Source: Elusimicrobiota bacterium
Lineage (GTDB): Bacteria > Elusimicrobiota > Elusimicrobia > UBA1565 > UBA9628
Reading direction: 5' to 3'
NCBI GenBank assembly: GCA_003452935.1
Contig: DMMY01000012.1
Coordinates: forward strand, 188,169-252,168
Length of the DNA: 64,000 nt
Positions 42,436-51,332 of the stretch are shown piece by piece. Below the pieces are notes generated by a model, which saw nothing but the letters and a program-made list of their open reading frames with translations, was not told the DNA's origin and did not search any database. Both the position numbers and the translations under genes were made by a program. Every line of letters begins with the position of its first letter. Positions within the stretch are counted from its first letter, which is position 1.

Positions 42436-43254
42436 TTATTCCCAGCGGAATTTTAGCGCATTATCCAGGGCCTTGGCAACGTCACGGCGGTAGGGGCGCT
42501 GGAACGGCCCGCCCACTTCCTGGAGGAGGCCGTCGCCTTGAAGATAATAAAGGGCGCTGCCGCGGGATTCCTTGATGGACGTGGCGATGGTCCACTTGAT
42601 GATGGGGGTCATGCCCGCGACCGGGTCCTCGGAAGTGCCCACGTTGACGACGCTGGAGTCCGGGATTTCCACGGCGAGGCTGAACTTATAGCCCCAGGCG
42701 ACGTCGATTTCGAGGGGCTGTATGGTGACGGCGGTTAGGTACTTGCCCTTTCCTTTGTAGGAGCCGGCGCAGGTGCGCAAGACCTGGTAGCGCGCCTTGA
42801 TCGCGGTCGCCCCGTATGAATTCTTGGCGGAGAAGGCGTAGATCGTGCCTTGGGGCGGCTTCCAGCCCTCGAGCTGGCTCCAGTGGCTGATGCCTTGCGG
42901 CAGGGCGCTCGCGTACTGGGTCTGGACGTCGACCGCGGGCTTGTTGTTTTCAATGACGCTCCAAATCTTTTCCGCCAGGTTGAGTATCCGGTCGATGATG
43001 ACGATGGGATCGAGACCGGCGGACCCTGCGCCGGCGGCCGGGGGCGTTGCTCCCTTCTGGGGCAGGCCGGCCGCGTTATCCAACCGTTCTATGCGGATGG
43101 AATTTTCATCGATGGTGAAGGCCTTCGGGTCCTGCAGGGCGGCTTCGCGCATGGGCGGCGTGAATTCGTCGTTTGAGATTTTCCGGGCCTGGAGCGCGCT
43201 GGCCGTCGACAAGAAGATGGCGGGAATAATCGCCCATCGGCGCAAAGCGGACAT
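42436..43254 (-). CDS. Secreted protein of unknown function
   Basis: Protein of 272 residues with a signal peptide (MSALRRWAIIPAIFLSTASALQA); ATG 43254 lies 4 nt after GGAGG. The mature part has a short charged lead-in, a predicted helix (IVIIDRILNLAEKIWSVIENNK) and a beta-rich domain with many Tyr/Trp residues (WSQLEGWKPPQGTIYAFSA, DVAWGYKFSLAVEI). No family is recognised. It is separated from ACT by 24 bp and from the MFS gene upstream by 69 bp. Confidence 0.7.
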   Translation of the reverse strand: MSALRRWAIIPAIFLSTASALQARKISNDEFTPPMREAALQDPKAFTIDENSIRIERLDNAAGLPQKGATPPAAGAGSAGLDPIVIIDRILNLAEKIWSVIENNKPAVDVQTQYASALPQGISHWSQLEGWKPPQGTIYAFSAKNSYGATAIKARYQVLRTCAGSYKGKGKYLTAVTIQPLEIDVAWGYKFSLAVEIPDSSVVNVGTSEDPVAGMTPIIKWTIATSIKESRGSALYYLQGDGLLQEVGGPFQRPYRRDVAKALDNALKFRWE

Positions 43255-43323
43255 GGAACCTCCGTCGGCTTTAGGATGAGGCCATTGTAGCACAAAGGCC
43301 TCTGTCCGGGAGGGCTAAAAGGC

Positions 43324-45639
43324 CTATTTTTTCGGATCCGTTTTTGTTCCGGCCTGGTCCGGCGCGATGGCGGAGGCCAGCTTGCGCTGGATGAAGAATA
43401 TCGCGAGAGCCAGAAACACGGTGGCGATGGCGATCCAGTTGAACGGGTTGAAAGTCTCCAGATGGCTGAACATCGGCCGCATCGCGAGCATGCCGAGAAT
43501 CGTCAATGCCGTGAAGGCCGAGCCCGAGAAGGCCACGGCTTTCTGAACCTTGTCCTTGTTGGCCGGATCCTGCTGGGGGTCGGGGAGGTTGTCGATAAAA
43601 AACGAGTTGAGCTTGACCGAGGCCGCGACCTGGAAGAATCCGAACGGGATCATCGCTATGGCCGGCAGGGTCAGGGCGCCGGCCCAGGCCAGAATCTTCG
43701 GAAGCGCCACGACCGCGCCCAGCGTCGGCAGCTGCAGCGCCAAGGTCGCCAGCAGCAGCACGGCGGGTACGCCCATCATGGTCCAGCGCAGAACCGAGCG
43801 GCGCTGCATGTCTTCGGAGCTTGCTTGCGGCTCTTGGGACGCCGCCGTCGTCACGGATGCGGACTTGCGCTTCATCCGGTTCTGGAGCGCCAGCAGCACC
43901 ACGGCCGTGATCAGGCCGCCGGCGCTGTAGAGGCCGCAGATCATTCCGGAGATCGCCGACATCCCGCTCGCGCCGCCGATCATCTTGCCGAACCCAGGGG
44001 CGAACAAGCGATAGAGGAATACGTTGAGCATGTCGAACGAGGCCGCGCCGAGGAACGAATATTTGAGCACCGGAGTATGCCAGACGATCTTGAAGCCCTG
44101 ATAGATCGAGCTGTTCAAGAACCAGGTCTTGAGGCGCTTCAACGCGGCGAGGGGGTGCGCGACGGCTCGCTTGACCGCGAGCGCCGAGGCGGAGATCGAG
44201 TCCTTGAGTCCGGGGCCGCTCGTCCGGGCCTGCGAGACGCCCGCCCGGATGGTCGGCAGCAACCGCCTGATCGCGGCGATCCCGGAGGCGATAAACGACG
44301 CGGCGGTCGCGGCGAAGCCGGAGGGCCCGCCGGCCTGTTGGGCCGCGTCGGAGGGCAGCACCTTCTTGGCGATCAGAAGCAGCAGGCTGGCGACGATGGC
44401 CGCCGGGAAGATCGCCGTGATGGCGCCGGCGCCGACGAACCCGATAAGGGATCCGAAGAGGATCGGAGCGATCACGCCTATGATCTCGGCGCTGAACTGG
44501 TAGATGACCAGGAATTTTTCCTGGCGGCCCTCTCCGGAGCCGATGAGGATTTTGCGCAGCGTGAGGAGGGCGGTCGTGGCGATTCCGGTCATGATCCCGT
44601 TGGCCGCGTAGAACACGTACATCATGGGCAGCGGGAGCGCGCCGGTGCCGATAAGGAATATCATTGTTCCGATCGATAGAGCCCTGAGGAAATGGGCGGC
44701 GTAAAAGGTCTTGGTCAGGCCCAGCTTGGCGATCACGGCCTGGGCCAACTGCTGGCCCAGCATCATCCCGAGCTGCGAGAAGATCGCGACCTGGGCGAGG
44801 ATGGAATAGTCGCCGAAGGTTTCCTCGGTGAGCTGGGCCATGGCGGCGCCTTGCGCTTCCAGACCGACTTGCTGGGTCAGCAGCGCGCCGAGGAACAGGG
44901 CCACGGTGCTGCCCAGGCCGAACCAGCCGAAGCTTTTCTTGGCCGGCGTTGTTTCCGGGTTTTCCGGGGCTGGCGGCTGCGAGGTTTCAGCCTCGGCTTG
45001 GCCGGCTGAGTCGGAAGAGATTCCAGGCTTAAGGGCGGGCGAGGCTTTCTCTAAGGATCGTCCGTTCGGGCCGGTCTGCGCGCTCGCCGCGGCGACAGGC
45101 ATGGCCCCCGCGTCCTGGCGGGATGAGAAAATGGATTTAAGCGTCGAACTGACGCTCGCGCGGATGCGTGAAACCGAAGCCGCCACGCGTCCCGGCTGGG
45201 CCGGGATGGCTTCGGCCCGGCTCATGAGCGCCGCTTCCGGAGACTCGGGCGCTGGCGCGCCGGCGGCCTCGGCGGCCGGCGCGGCGAGCGATATTGGAGA
45301 GATATCCGCCTGGGACGCGTCAGGCGACGCCGCGGGCAGGGCCAAAGTCTCGGCGGAGCTTGGCGATTCGGCGGAGGCTTTGATGGCGGCCGGTATTTGC
45401 CGTCGGCCGATCGTGTTGAGGCCGGTTCTCAGCGATGTCGAGCGGACGTCGATTCCGCCCTGCAGGGCGTTCGCTAGAGGAGAAATTCGGCTGATGGCGA
45501 TGGGAGCGCCCTTTGGGGCGGTGACCTTGACCGAGACTGTTTTTCCAAAGGCCGCGTAAGCGCTTGGCCCGGGACTGACCAGCACCAAGGCCGCGCAGAG
45601 TATGGCCGCAATAATCCTCTTAGGGTCAGGTCTTGCCAT
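43324..45639 (-). CDS. MFS-type membrane protein with a long secreted N-terminal region
   Basis: Protein of 771 residues. A signal peptide (IIAAILCAALVLVSPGPSAYA) is followed by about 200 residues rich in Ala/Ser/Pro with no fold, then 12 or so membrane helices from about residue 240 with MFS-like organisation (LTQQVGLEAQGAAMAQL, FFIDNLPDPQQDP), broken by a ~90-residue loop at about 440-530. Placement of the 200 residues outside the membrane is inferred from the signal. I know this layout as a feature of Elusimicrobiota proteins, but the substrate is unknown. GGAG lies 9 nt before the ATG. Confidence 0.75.
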   Translation of the reverse strand: MARPDPKRIIAAILCAALVLVSPGPSAYAAFGKTVSVKVTAPKGAPIAISRISPLANALQGGIDVRSTSLRTGLNTIGRRQIPAAIKASAESPSSAETLALPAASPDASQADISPISLAAPAAEAAGAPAPESPEAALMSRAEAIPAQPGRVAASVSRIRASVSSTLKSIFSSRQDAGAMPVAAASAQTGPNGRSLEKASPALKPGISSDSAGQAEAETSQPPAPENPETTPAKKSFGWFGLGSTVALFLGALLTQQVGLEAQGAAMAQLTEETFGDYSILAQVAIFSQLGMMLGQQLAQAVIAKLGLTKTFYAAHFLRALSIGTMIFLIGTGALPLPMMYVFYAANGIMTGIATTALLTLRKILIGSGEGRQEKFLVIYQFSAEIIGVIAPILFGSLIGFVGAGAITAIFPAAIVASLLLLIAKKVLPSDAAQQAGGPSGFAATAASFIASGIAAIRRLLPTIRAGVSQARTSGPGLKDSISASALAVKRAVAHPLAALKRLKTWFLNSSIYQGFKIVWHTPVLKYSFLGAASFDMLNVFLYRLFAPGFGKMIGGASGMSAISGMICGLYSAGGLITAVVLLALQNRMKRKSASVTTAASQEPQASSEDMQRRSVLRWTMMGVPAVLLLATLALQLPTLGAVVALPKILAWAGALTLPAIAMIPFGFFQVAASVKLNSFFIDNLPDPQQDPANKDKVQKAVAFSGSAFTALTILGMLAMRPMFSHLETFNPFNWIAIATVFLALAIFFIQRKLASAIAPDQAGTKTDPKK

Positions 45640-45754
45640 TTGATGTTTCTCCTAGGCCATCAGAATATCATGGAAGGGATTTGTTCTCACGGGCCTTATG
45701 GCCTTGCCCCTGGCCGCATTCGGCCTAGTCCGCATTAGGACTTATGACCCTCGC

Positions 45755-45784
45755 TTGCATTGATGCCTGCCGAGAATTTATACT
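45755..45784 (+). promoter_or_regulatory. Sigma-70 promoter of the RDD gene, nearly leaderless
   Basis: TTGCAT (45755-45760), 18 bp, TATACT (45779-45784). The ATG lies 10 nt past the -10 box, so the 5' leader would be 2-4 nt. Confidence 0.65.
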
Positions 45785-45794
45785 TAGCCTAGAG

Positions 45795-46622
45795 ATGAGC
45801 GAGATATCGCCCCTGCCGGGCTTCGAGGCGCGCGTTCCGTTCGAACTTCGGCCCGCCAAGATCAGCGACAGGTTCGTCGCATATTTCCTCGACCTCGTCC
45901 CTTTCCTGATCGGATTCGGCGCCAGCCTTTACGTCATCGCCGTCAGGCTTCAGGCCGCTGAGCCCACGCCGCAGTTCGTGCTGCGGCTTGGAGAGCTGTG
46001 GCTTGGGCTCTTGATTCTTTACCAGTTTATCGGCAATCTCCTGGGCGCCACGATAGGCAAGAGGCTCATGGGCATCCAGGTCGCGCGCCGCGACGGCTCC
46101 CCGTTGGGTGCGGCGCGCAGCCTCATCCGCGCCGCCGGATATCTGCTGAGCGCGCCTTTATGCAACTTCGGCTTTCTGGTCGCGCTGGTCCATCCCGAGT
46201 CCAGGACCCTCCACGACATCCTGTCCGGGGCTTTGGTGACGGAGTCGCGAGCCAAGCCGCGGTCCGAGGCCGCGGTTCTGTTCCTGGCCGCTCTGTGCGT
46301 GATCTCGGCCCTGTTCCTGGGCAACATCTATCTCACCCTCAGCCGGCCCCTGCCTTCGGACATCCTGGCCGTGCGCAAGGCGCAGGAAGGCATCAATATC
46401 CTGGCTCAGATCGAGGAAGCCTATAAGGCGAAGAACGGCGCCTTCACCAATTCCCTGGCGGAGCTGGCCAATGCCAGCGGCGACGTGGCCGAGTTCAAGA
46501 AGGCCATGCTGGAGATATTCGACCCCAATTCGTTCCGCATCGAGGCGGGGGCGTCGAGATACCGCATATCGGCCGCGGCCAAGGACCGCAAGAAAACCCG
46601 GGTTTCCATCACCGGGCCTTAG
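45795..46622 (+). CDS. RDD-family membrane protein with a type-IV-pilin-like soluble tail
   Basis: Protein of 275 residues from ATG 45795. The RDD domain spans about 20-145 (ISDRFVAYFLDLVPFLIGFGA, GNLLGATIGKRLMGIQV, SRTLHDILSGALV) with three or four membrane helices; another helix at about 155-180 leads to a soluble C-terminus (LAVRKAQEGINILAQIEEAYKAKNGAFTNSL). That tail looks like the N-terminal part of a pseudopilin globular domain. Function unknown. An ATG at 45744 is ignored because it lies upstream of the predicted promoter's -10 box. It converges with the ArnT-like gene, overlapping by 4 bp. Confidence 0.8.
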   Translation: MSEISPLPGFEARVPFELRPAKISDRFVAYFLDLVPFLIGFGASLYVIAVRLQAAEPTPQFVLRLGELWLGLLILYQFIGNLLGATIGKRLMGIQVARRDGSPLGAARSLIRAAGYLLSAPLCNFGFLVALVHPESRTLHDILSGALVTESRAKPRSEAAVLFLAALCVISALFLGNIYLTLSRPLPSDILAVRKAQEGINILAQIEEAYKAKNGAFTNSLAELANASGDVAEFKKAMLEIFDPNSFRIEAGASRYRISAAAKDRKKTRVSITGP

Positions 46623-48235
46623 TATTCGACCAAGACCCAGCGGCCGAAGGCTTGCGCCTGGCGCACTTTTCCCAGGCTCAAGACGAAAGACGCGTCGCGC
46701 TTGCGGCAGACCACGAAAACGCGCCGGTCCGGCAAGGGCAAAGAACTGATGAGATCGTGTCCTCCGAAACGCTCGGCTCGCACGCGGGCGTCCCTATAGC
46801 CGTATTCCAGTTCCCCCCACCAGTTGATCATGCGGTCCACCCTTCGCCCCGCGTAATACGGCAGACCATGAAGATAGGTGCCGTAAGTGTAGAGCAGATC
46901 GCCCGGTTGGCTGCGTTGGACAACGGCGGCCGAGATGTCAGCGGCGCTGAGGCTGCTCATCGCCGTCCGCATTCCGGCCAAGGCCAGGCCGCCTGAGACC
47001 AGCCCGGCGCAGGCGCCGGCCAGGACGGCCCGCCGGCCCCGGCCGCAGCAGGTGAGCGCCAATCCCCAGGCCGCGAGGATCGCGCCGGCCAGCCAGGGCA
47101 ACGCCGGCGCCGGGATTTCGGCGGCGGGCAGCAGCCTGGCCGCCGGCCAGGCCGCGGCCGCGGCAGCAAGCAGAAAGACGCCGGCCGTCGCGCCGGCTCG
47201 ATTGAGCCACCTTGGAGAGGCCATGCTTTCCACGCCGCGCGCTCCGAGTATGGCCAGGTGCGGAAAAACCGGCAGAATGTAGGTGACCAGCTTGGAATGA
47301 GATCGCGAAAAAAAGATGACGATGAGAATCGCCCAGGCGGCCAAGGCCAGGCCGCGGCCGTCCCGACTCATGCGCCAATCCGCGACGGCGCGCGCGAGGC
47401 CGGCCGCCACGGCGCCGGTCCAGGGCAGCAGTCCGGCCGGCAGAACGACGAGGTAAAACCACCAGGGGTTGGAGCGGTTGAATTTTTCCGTCAGGAAGCG
47501 TTGGACGTGGTGTTCATAGAAAAAGAAGCGCAAAAATCCCGGGTGGCGGTGTTCCATGAGGATGAACCAGGGAGCCGCGATGAGCAGGAAGGCCGCCGGG
47601 CCTAGAGGCCGGGCCAGGGTTTTGAAGTTGGGCCGCGTCCGGGGCCATAGCGCCCATAGAATCGCCGCCCATGCCGCGGGGAATACGATTCCCACGAGGC
47701 CCTTGCTTAGGAACGCGAACCCGGCGCAGGCCCAAGCGGCCGGCGCGGCCCAGGCCCCGTCTTCAGGGCGCAGCAGGGCGCGCAGCAGAAACGCCGAACA
47801 CCAGAGCAGGCACACGCACAAGCCCATGTCCGGCGTGATGAGGTGGGCGAGCATGAAGCCGAGCGCCGATGTGGCGTGCAGAACCGCGGCGATCCAGCCC
47901 ACGCGCGCGCCGTAGAGCCAGGAGCCCAGCCAGGCCGTGCCCAACATGCCCAGCAAAGCCAGCAGCGCCAAGGGCGCGCGCGCGGCCGCAGGACTCATGC
48001 CGAAAACGCGGTAAGACGCCGCCGCCAGCCAATACCAGAGGGGCGGTTTTTCGACGTAGTCGATCTCGTTGAGACGCGGCGTGGCCCAATCCCCCGAGAC
48101 GGCCATCTCCCTCGGGATCTCGGCGTAGCGGGCGTCGTCGACCTCGATGAGCGGGTGGCCCAGGTCCCAAAAGGGCGTGGTGAGCGTCAGGGCCAGGATG
48201 AGCCAGAACCAACGCGGCATCCTTTTTTCCAGCAC
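46619..48235 (-). CDS. ArnT-like / PMT-family integral membrane glycosyltransferase
   Basis: Protein of 538 residues with about 12 membrane helices. The first periplasmic loop has the catalytic signature EVDDARYAEIPREM and ATPRLNEIDYVEKPPLWYW, as in ArnT and the undecaprenyl-linked GT83 family; DARY holds the metal-binding acidic residues. Such enzymes move sugars from lipid carriers to lipid A or proteins. The start may be GTG 48235, 7 nt after TAGACT, or ATG 48220 with AAGG next to it. Donor and acceptor are unknown. Confidence 0.85.
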   Translation of the reverse strand: MLEKRMPRWFWLILALTLTTPFWDLGHPLIEVDDARYAEIPREMAVSGDWATPRLNEIDYVEKPPLWYWLAAASYRVFGMSPAAARAPLALLALLGMLGTAWLGSWLYGARVGWIAAVLHATSALGFMLAHLITPDMGLCVCLLWCSAFLLRALLRPEDGAWAAPAAWACAGFAFLSKGLVGIVFPAAWAAILWALWPRTRPNFKTLARPLGPAAFLLIAAPWFILMEHRHPGFLRFFFYEHHVQRFLTEKFNRSNPWWFYLVVLPAGLLPWTGAVAAGLARAVADWRMSRDGRGLALAAWAILIVIFFSRSHSKLVTYILPVFPHLAILGARGVESMASPRWLNRAGATAGVFLLAAAAAAWPAARLLPAAEIPAPALPWLAGAILAAWGLALTCCGRGRRAVLAGACAGLVSGGLALAGMRTAMSSLSAADISAAVVQRSQPGDLLYTYGTYLHGLPYYAGRRVDRMINWWGELEYGYRDARVRAERFGGHDLISSLPLPDRRVFVVCRKRDASFVLSLGKVRQAQAFGRWVLVEY

Positions 48236-48262
48236 GCCGGAGAGTCTACTATTTTGGGGCCG

Positions 48263-49855
48263 CTATGGTTTCTTCAGCATGCCTTGGAAGGTGGATGAAA
48301 GCATGGAGATCATCTCGTCTTTTTCGCGGATTGTCCCCATGAGCTTCTCGCGCTCCTGGCTCCAGGTCGAGAATCGGGCGGCGACGGCGTCCTTTTCCTG
48401 CAGGGCCTTGGCCATGTGTTCGGTAAGCGTCGCGATCTGGGTGCGCAGATCGCGGATGGTGGAGTCCTGCGTGGCGCCGCGGGACTGTTCGCTGAACAGC
48501 AGCTTCTGCAGCTGGTCCAGCTTCGCCTGCCCAGCGGCTTCGGCCTGGCCGCGGGCTTCGGCCTGCTGCCGCGCTTTTTCATTCTCCGCGACCAGGGCGC
48601 GGGCCAGTCCGTCGCGGTCCTCGGCCAGCATGGCGTGAAGCTTCTCTTTCTCCCGCGCGGCAAGCGCCGCGGCGGCGAGCCGGTCCTGGGCGGCTTTGAC
48701 TTCGATTTCCATCTCGGCGATGCGGCCTTGTGCCTGGCGGTTTTTATCCCGTTCGGAGTCCAGGCGGGCATTGAGCTCCATCATGCTCGAGCCCATGGTG
48801 TTCTCCACCTCCCGGCGCTCCTTCGCGTATTTGGCCAGGGTATCGCCGCGGTCCTTGAGGGTCTTGATCAACTCCAGCTTTTCTCGTTCGAGTTCGGCGA
48901 TGATCTGATCCTTCGCCTTGGGCGGCGTGTTGAGCCAGGAGAGGACCTTGGCGAGTTCCGTTTTGAGTTCGCGCGCGGCGCCGACGGCCTGCTCCTGGCC
49001 GGCGCCCATGGCGTCAAGCCTGCGGCAGACTTCGGCGATGCGCTCCTCCAGGGCGCTTTCCCGGCTGACTCTCTCCTGCATGAATTCCTGACGGATGGCA
49101 TGGTTGTGCTGTTCCCAATCCTTTTGGATGGCGGCTCTCTCCCGGCTGAGCTCGGCCATGCGGATCTCGGATTTTTCCGACTCCAGCGTCTGCCGGCGCT
49201 GCCACCCGGAGAGCCGCTCCTCCACGCCGGCGGCGAACGCCGCGAACTGCTCGCTCATGCGCCCCAGGAGCCGGCGTTCCTGCTCCGGAACGTCTTTGGC
49301 CAGGGCGCGCAACGCGGGGACCAGTTCGGAGACAACGGCGATTTCCTGGCGCCAAGCCTGGAACTCGGTCTGCAAGACGCGCAGACCGTCCGCGAGAGCT
49401 CCCACATCCTTGCCCATGACGGCCTGGGCGGCTTTCGTCTCCTGGGTCGCGCCGTCGCGCTGGGCGACGGCATCCTTGAGCAAGGCCGCCCAGGTTTGAT
49501 GCATGTCGTCGAGACGTTTTTCGAGGGCGTCGATGCGTCCCCGGGAGTGGGATTTCTCCTCGGAGGTTTCCTTCTCGGCCTTTTCCCGGCGCAGTTGCTC
49601 GGTGAGATTCTTGAGGGTGCTCTCCACCTCGGAGCGCAGGGTGGCCTGCTGGGAGAGCGCGTTTTGAGCCGACTGCGCCCGCTCCTTTTCAGCGGCAAGC
49701 TCGCGCTCCAAGGATTCGAGCCGTTTTTGAAAGAATTCCATCATGGGCGTCAGAGGCACATGAGGCGCGGCGGGACGCAGAAGATCGGCGGGGGGCGGCA
49801 AGGGCGGGACCGCGGCGGCGGCCGGCGGACGGGGCTTGTCGCTCTCAGGGCTCAT
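48263..49855 (-). CDS. Long coiled-coil protein
   Basis: Protein of 530 residues. A Pro-rich N-terminus of about 35 residues is followed by nearly uninterrupted heptads rich in Glu/Lys/Gln/Arg/Ala (for example RLESLERELAAEKERAQSAQ and EREKLELIKTLKDRGD), with one break near 190-200. No membrane segment or known domain is visible. It might act as a scaffold or filament-forming protein. It lies 110 bp behind the CBM48-like membrane protein gene and is upstream of the ArnT-like gene. Confidence 0.7.
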   Translation of the reverse strand: MSPESDKPRPPAAAAVPPLPPPADLLRPAAPHVPLTPMMEFFQKRLESLERELAAEKERAQSAQNALSQQATLRSEVESTLKNLTEQLRREKAEKETSEEKSHSRGRIDALEKRLDDMHQTWAALLKDAVAQRDGATQETKAAQAVMGKDVGALADGLRVLQTEFQAWRQEIAVVSELVPALRALAKDVPEQERRLLGRMSEQFAAFAAGVEERLSGWQRRQTLESEKSEIRMAELSRERAAIQKDWEQHNHAIRQEFMQERVSRESALEERIAEVCRRLDAMGAGQEQAVGAARELKTELAKVLSWLNTPPKAKDQIIAELEREKLELIKTLKDRGDTLAKYAKERREVENTMGSSMMELNARLDSERDKNRQAQGRIAEMEIEVKAAQDRLAAAALAAREKEKLHAMLAEDRDGLARALVAENEKARQQAEARGQAEAAGQAKLDQLQKLLFSEQSRGATQDSTIRDLRTQIATLTEHMAKALQEKDAVAARFSTWSQEREKLMGTIREKDEMISMLSSTFQGMLKKP

Positions 49856-49933
49856 GGGTCGCGGGCTGTTCTGCCGGAAACGTATCCCGCCTAGGGTAGC
49901 AGCCGGGTGTTACAAAAACAATAACCCGTCAAC

Positions 49934-49964
49934 CTGAATTCCCCGATCCAAATGGGGAATTCAG
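49934..49964 (-). terminator. Stem-loop after the CBM48-like gene
   Basis: CTGAATTCCCC (49934-49944) pairs with GGGGAATTCAG (49954-49964), 11 bp with a 9-nt loop, directly after the stop codon. A T-rich stretch (TTATTGTTTTTG) comes only about 10 nt later on the - strand, so it may be a weak or processing-type terminator. Confidence 0.55.
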
Positions 49965-49965
49965 T

Positions 49966-50736
49966 TCAGGGCAAGGTGAGGACCGAAGCCCCGCGCTCGG
50001 TCTTGTCGTTGTCCGGGTCCAGGGTCTTTTTTCCGTCGACCAGGAACCAATATCGGTAGTTGGTCCCGGGCAGCAGATATAAAGTCAGGGTCCAGACGCC
50101 CTCGCCGCGATGGACCATCTCGCGATGTCCGCCGCGCACGATGAAGGCTCCGGCCAGACGCACGTTCTTGGCCCGCGTCGCCCTGATGCGGAACTCCACC
50201 GGGACGGAACGCCGCTTATCCTCCGCGGCGGACGAGGGCTGGGCCGGTTCCGGCTTGCCGGCCTGCGTCGTTTGGGACGCGGCCTGAGGCTTGGCCGCCT
50301 CCCTGTGCCGGGGCGGCTCGGCCAGGAGCGCGGGCTTGGGAGCCTTGAGCCCGTTGCCTGCCTTGGGCAAGGGTTGCTGAGCCTCGGCCGGTTCGGGCTT
50401 GGCTTGGGGCGGCGGGGCGCTGGCCGGCGCCTCCGGGGCGGCGGCCTTGGCCGGCTGCGCCGGCGCGGCCTCGGCCTGCGTTGCCGGCGGCTTGGCAGGC
50501 TTGTGGCGTCCTGGCTGGGCCGCGACCAGGACCATCGGAGCTTTCAGATGCTGATAGACCTTGGCCGCCACGGCCCCTCCGAACACGATGACAAAAATAG
50601 AGTCAATCACCAGCAAGACCGCCCAGAGTCTCTGCTGCGTTTTTCCCTCCCCCGAGTCGCTTGGCCGCGCTGGAGGCGTAGGGTTATCGGAAGAAGAGGT
50701 TTCGGAATCCTTCTTGAGACCGAAAAGATCCACCAT
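49966..50736 (-). CDS. Membrane-anchored protein with an AMPK/CBM48-like domain
   Basis: Protein of 256 residues: cytoplasmic N-terminus of about 38 residues, a membrane helix (LWAVLLVIDSIFVIVFGGAVAA), a Pro/Ala/Lys-rich linker of about 110 residues, and a C-terminal early-set domain (RAKNVRLAGAFIV, GVWTLTLYLLPGTNYRYWFLVDG, LDPDN) of the glycogen-binding AMPK-beta/isoamylase type. The predicted outside position suggests binding to envelope or external glycans rather than glycogen. ATG 50736 has no Shine-Dalgarno sequence but follows its promoter directly; a TTG at 50742 is the alternative. Confidence 0.8.
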   Translation of the reverse strand: MVDLFGLKKDSETSSSDNPTPPARPSDSGEGKTQQRLWAVLLVIDSIFVIVFGGAVAAKVYQHLKAPMVLVAAQPGRHKPAKPPATQAEAAPAQPAKAAAPEAPASAPPPQAKPEPAEAQQPLPKAGNGLKAPKPALLAEPPRHREAAKPQAASQTTQAGKPEPAQPSSAAEDKRRSVPVEFRIRATRAKNVRLAGAFIVRGGHREMVHRGEGVWTLTLYLLPGTNYRYWFLVDGKKTLDPDNDKTERGASVLTLP

Positions 50737-50743
50737 GGGCAAG

Positions 50744-50773
50744 ATTCTACCGTCTATTGATCGATCGTGTCAA
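50744..50773 (-). promoter_or_regulatory. Consensus sigma-70 promoter, leaderless, for the CBM48-like gene
   Basis: On the - strand: TTGACA (50773-50768), 18 bp, TAGAAT (50749-50744); the ATG at 50736 begins 7 nt further on, at the predicted transcription start. Confidence 0.78.
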
Positions 50774-50783
50774 CGGCAACATC

Positions 50784-51332
50784 CTATCGGAACTTCTCCA
50801 GGACCCGGGGCCACAGACCCTGGGTCTTGAGCAAGGTTTCGGCGACCTCGCGGACAGCCCCGTCGCCGCCGCTGCGCCGGGTGACCCAATGGGCGGCGCG
50901 GCGCGTCTCGGGCCGGGCGTTGCGCACGGCGACCGCCACGCCGGCGATGCGCAGGACCGGAATATCCGGGACGTCGTCTCCGATATAGAGGACCTCTTGC
51001 GGGGAGGAGCGCGCGTCGCGGCAGATTTCAGCCACGACGGCTTTCTTGTCGAGCCGGTGCTGGTAGACGTAGGTCATCTCCAGTATCTTCATGCGTTCGG
51101 CCACGCCCTTGGATATCCGGCCGCTGATGACCCCGGTCTTGAGGCCCATCTGGGCGAGCCAGTTGAGGGCGATCGAGTCTTGCGCGTGGATGCCTTTGAA
51201 CTCGACGAGTTCTCCCGAGGTGTCCACGAAATGATAGATATGGCCGCTGGTCAGGACCCCGTCGACATCCATCAGCACTATCCGTACGCGGCGCAGACGG
51301 TCGCGCAGGGCTCGCGATGTCAGCTGGGGCAT
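50784..51332 (-). CDS. kdsC: 3-deoxy-D-manno-octulosonate 8-phosphate phosphatase
   Basis: HAD-superfamily enzyme releasing Kdo from Kdo-8-phosphate for LPS. Protein of 182 residues. Motif I LMDVDGVLTSG (about 20-30), motif II GVISGR, motif III Lys in LDKKAVV and motif IV GDDVPDIPVL are all present; the capless C-type HAD size fits KdsC. The start lies within the end of the transaldolase-isomerase gene. No kdsA/kdsB is in view. Confidence 0.93.
   Translation of the reverse strand: MPQLTSRALRDRLRRVRIVLMDVDGVLTSGHIYHFVDTSGELVEFKGIHAQDSIALNWLAQMGLKTGVISGRISKGVAERMKILEMTYVYQHRLDKKAVVAEICRDARSSPQEVLYIGDDVPDIPVLRIAGVAVAVRNARPETRRAAHWVTRRSGGDGAVREVAETLLKTQGLWPRVLEKFR

Noticed and set aside
45744..45794. 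Upstream ATG for the RDD protein
   Set aside because: It precedes the predicted transcription start and would add residues with no similarity to RDD proteins.
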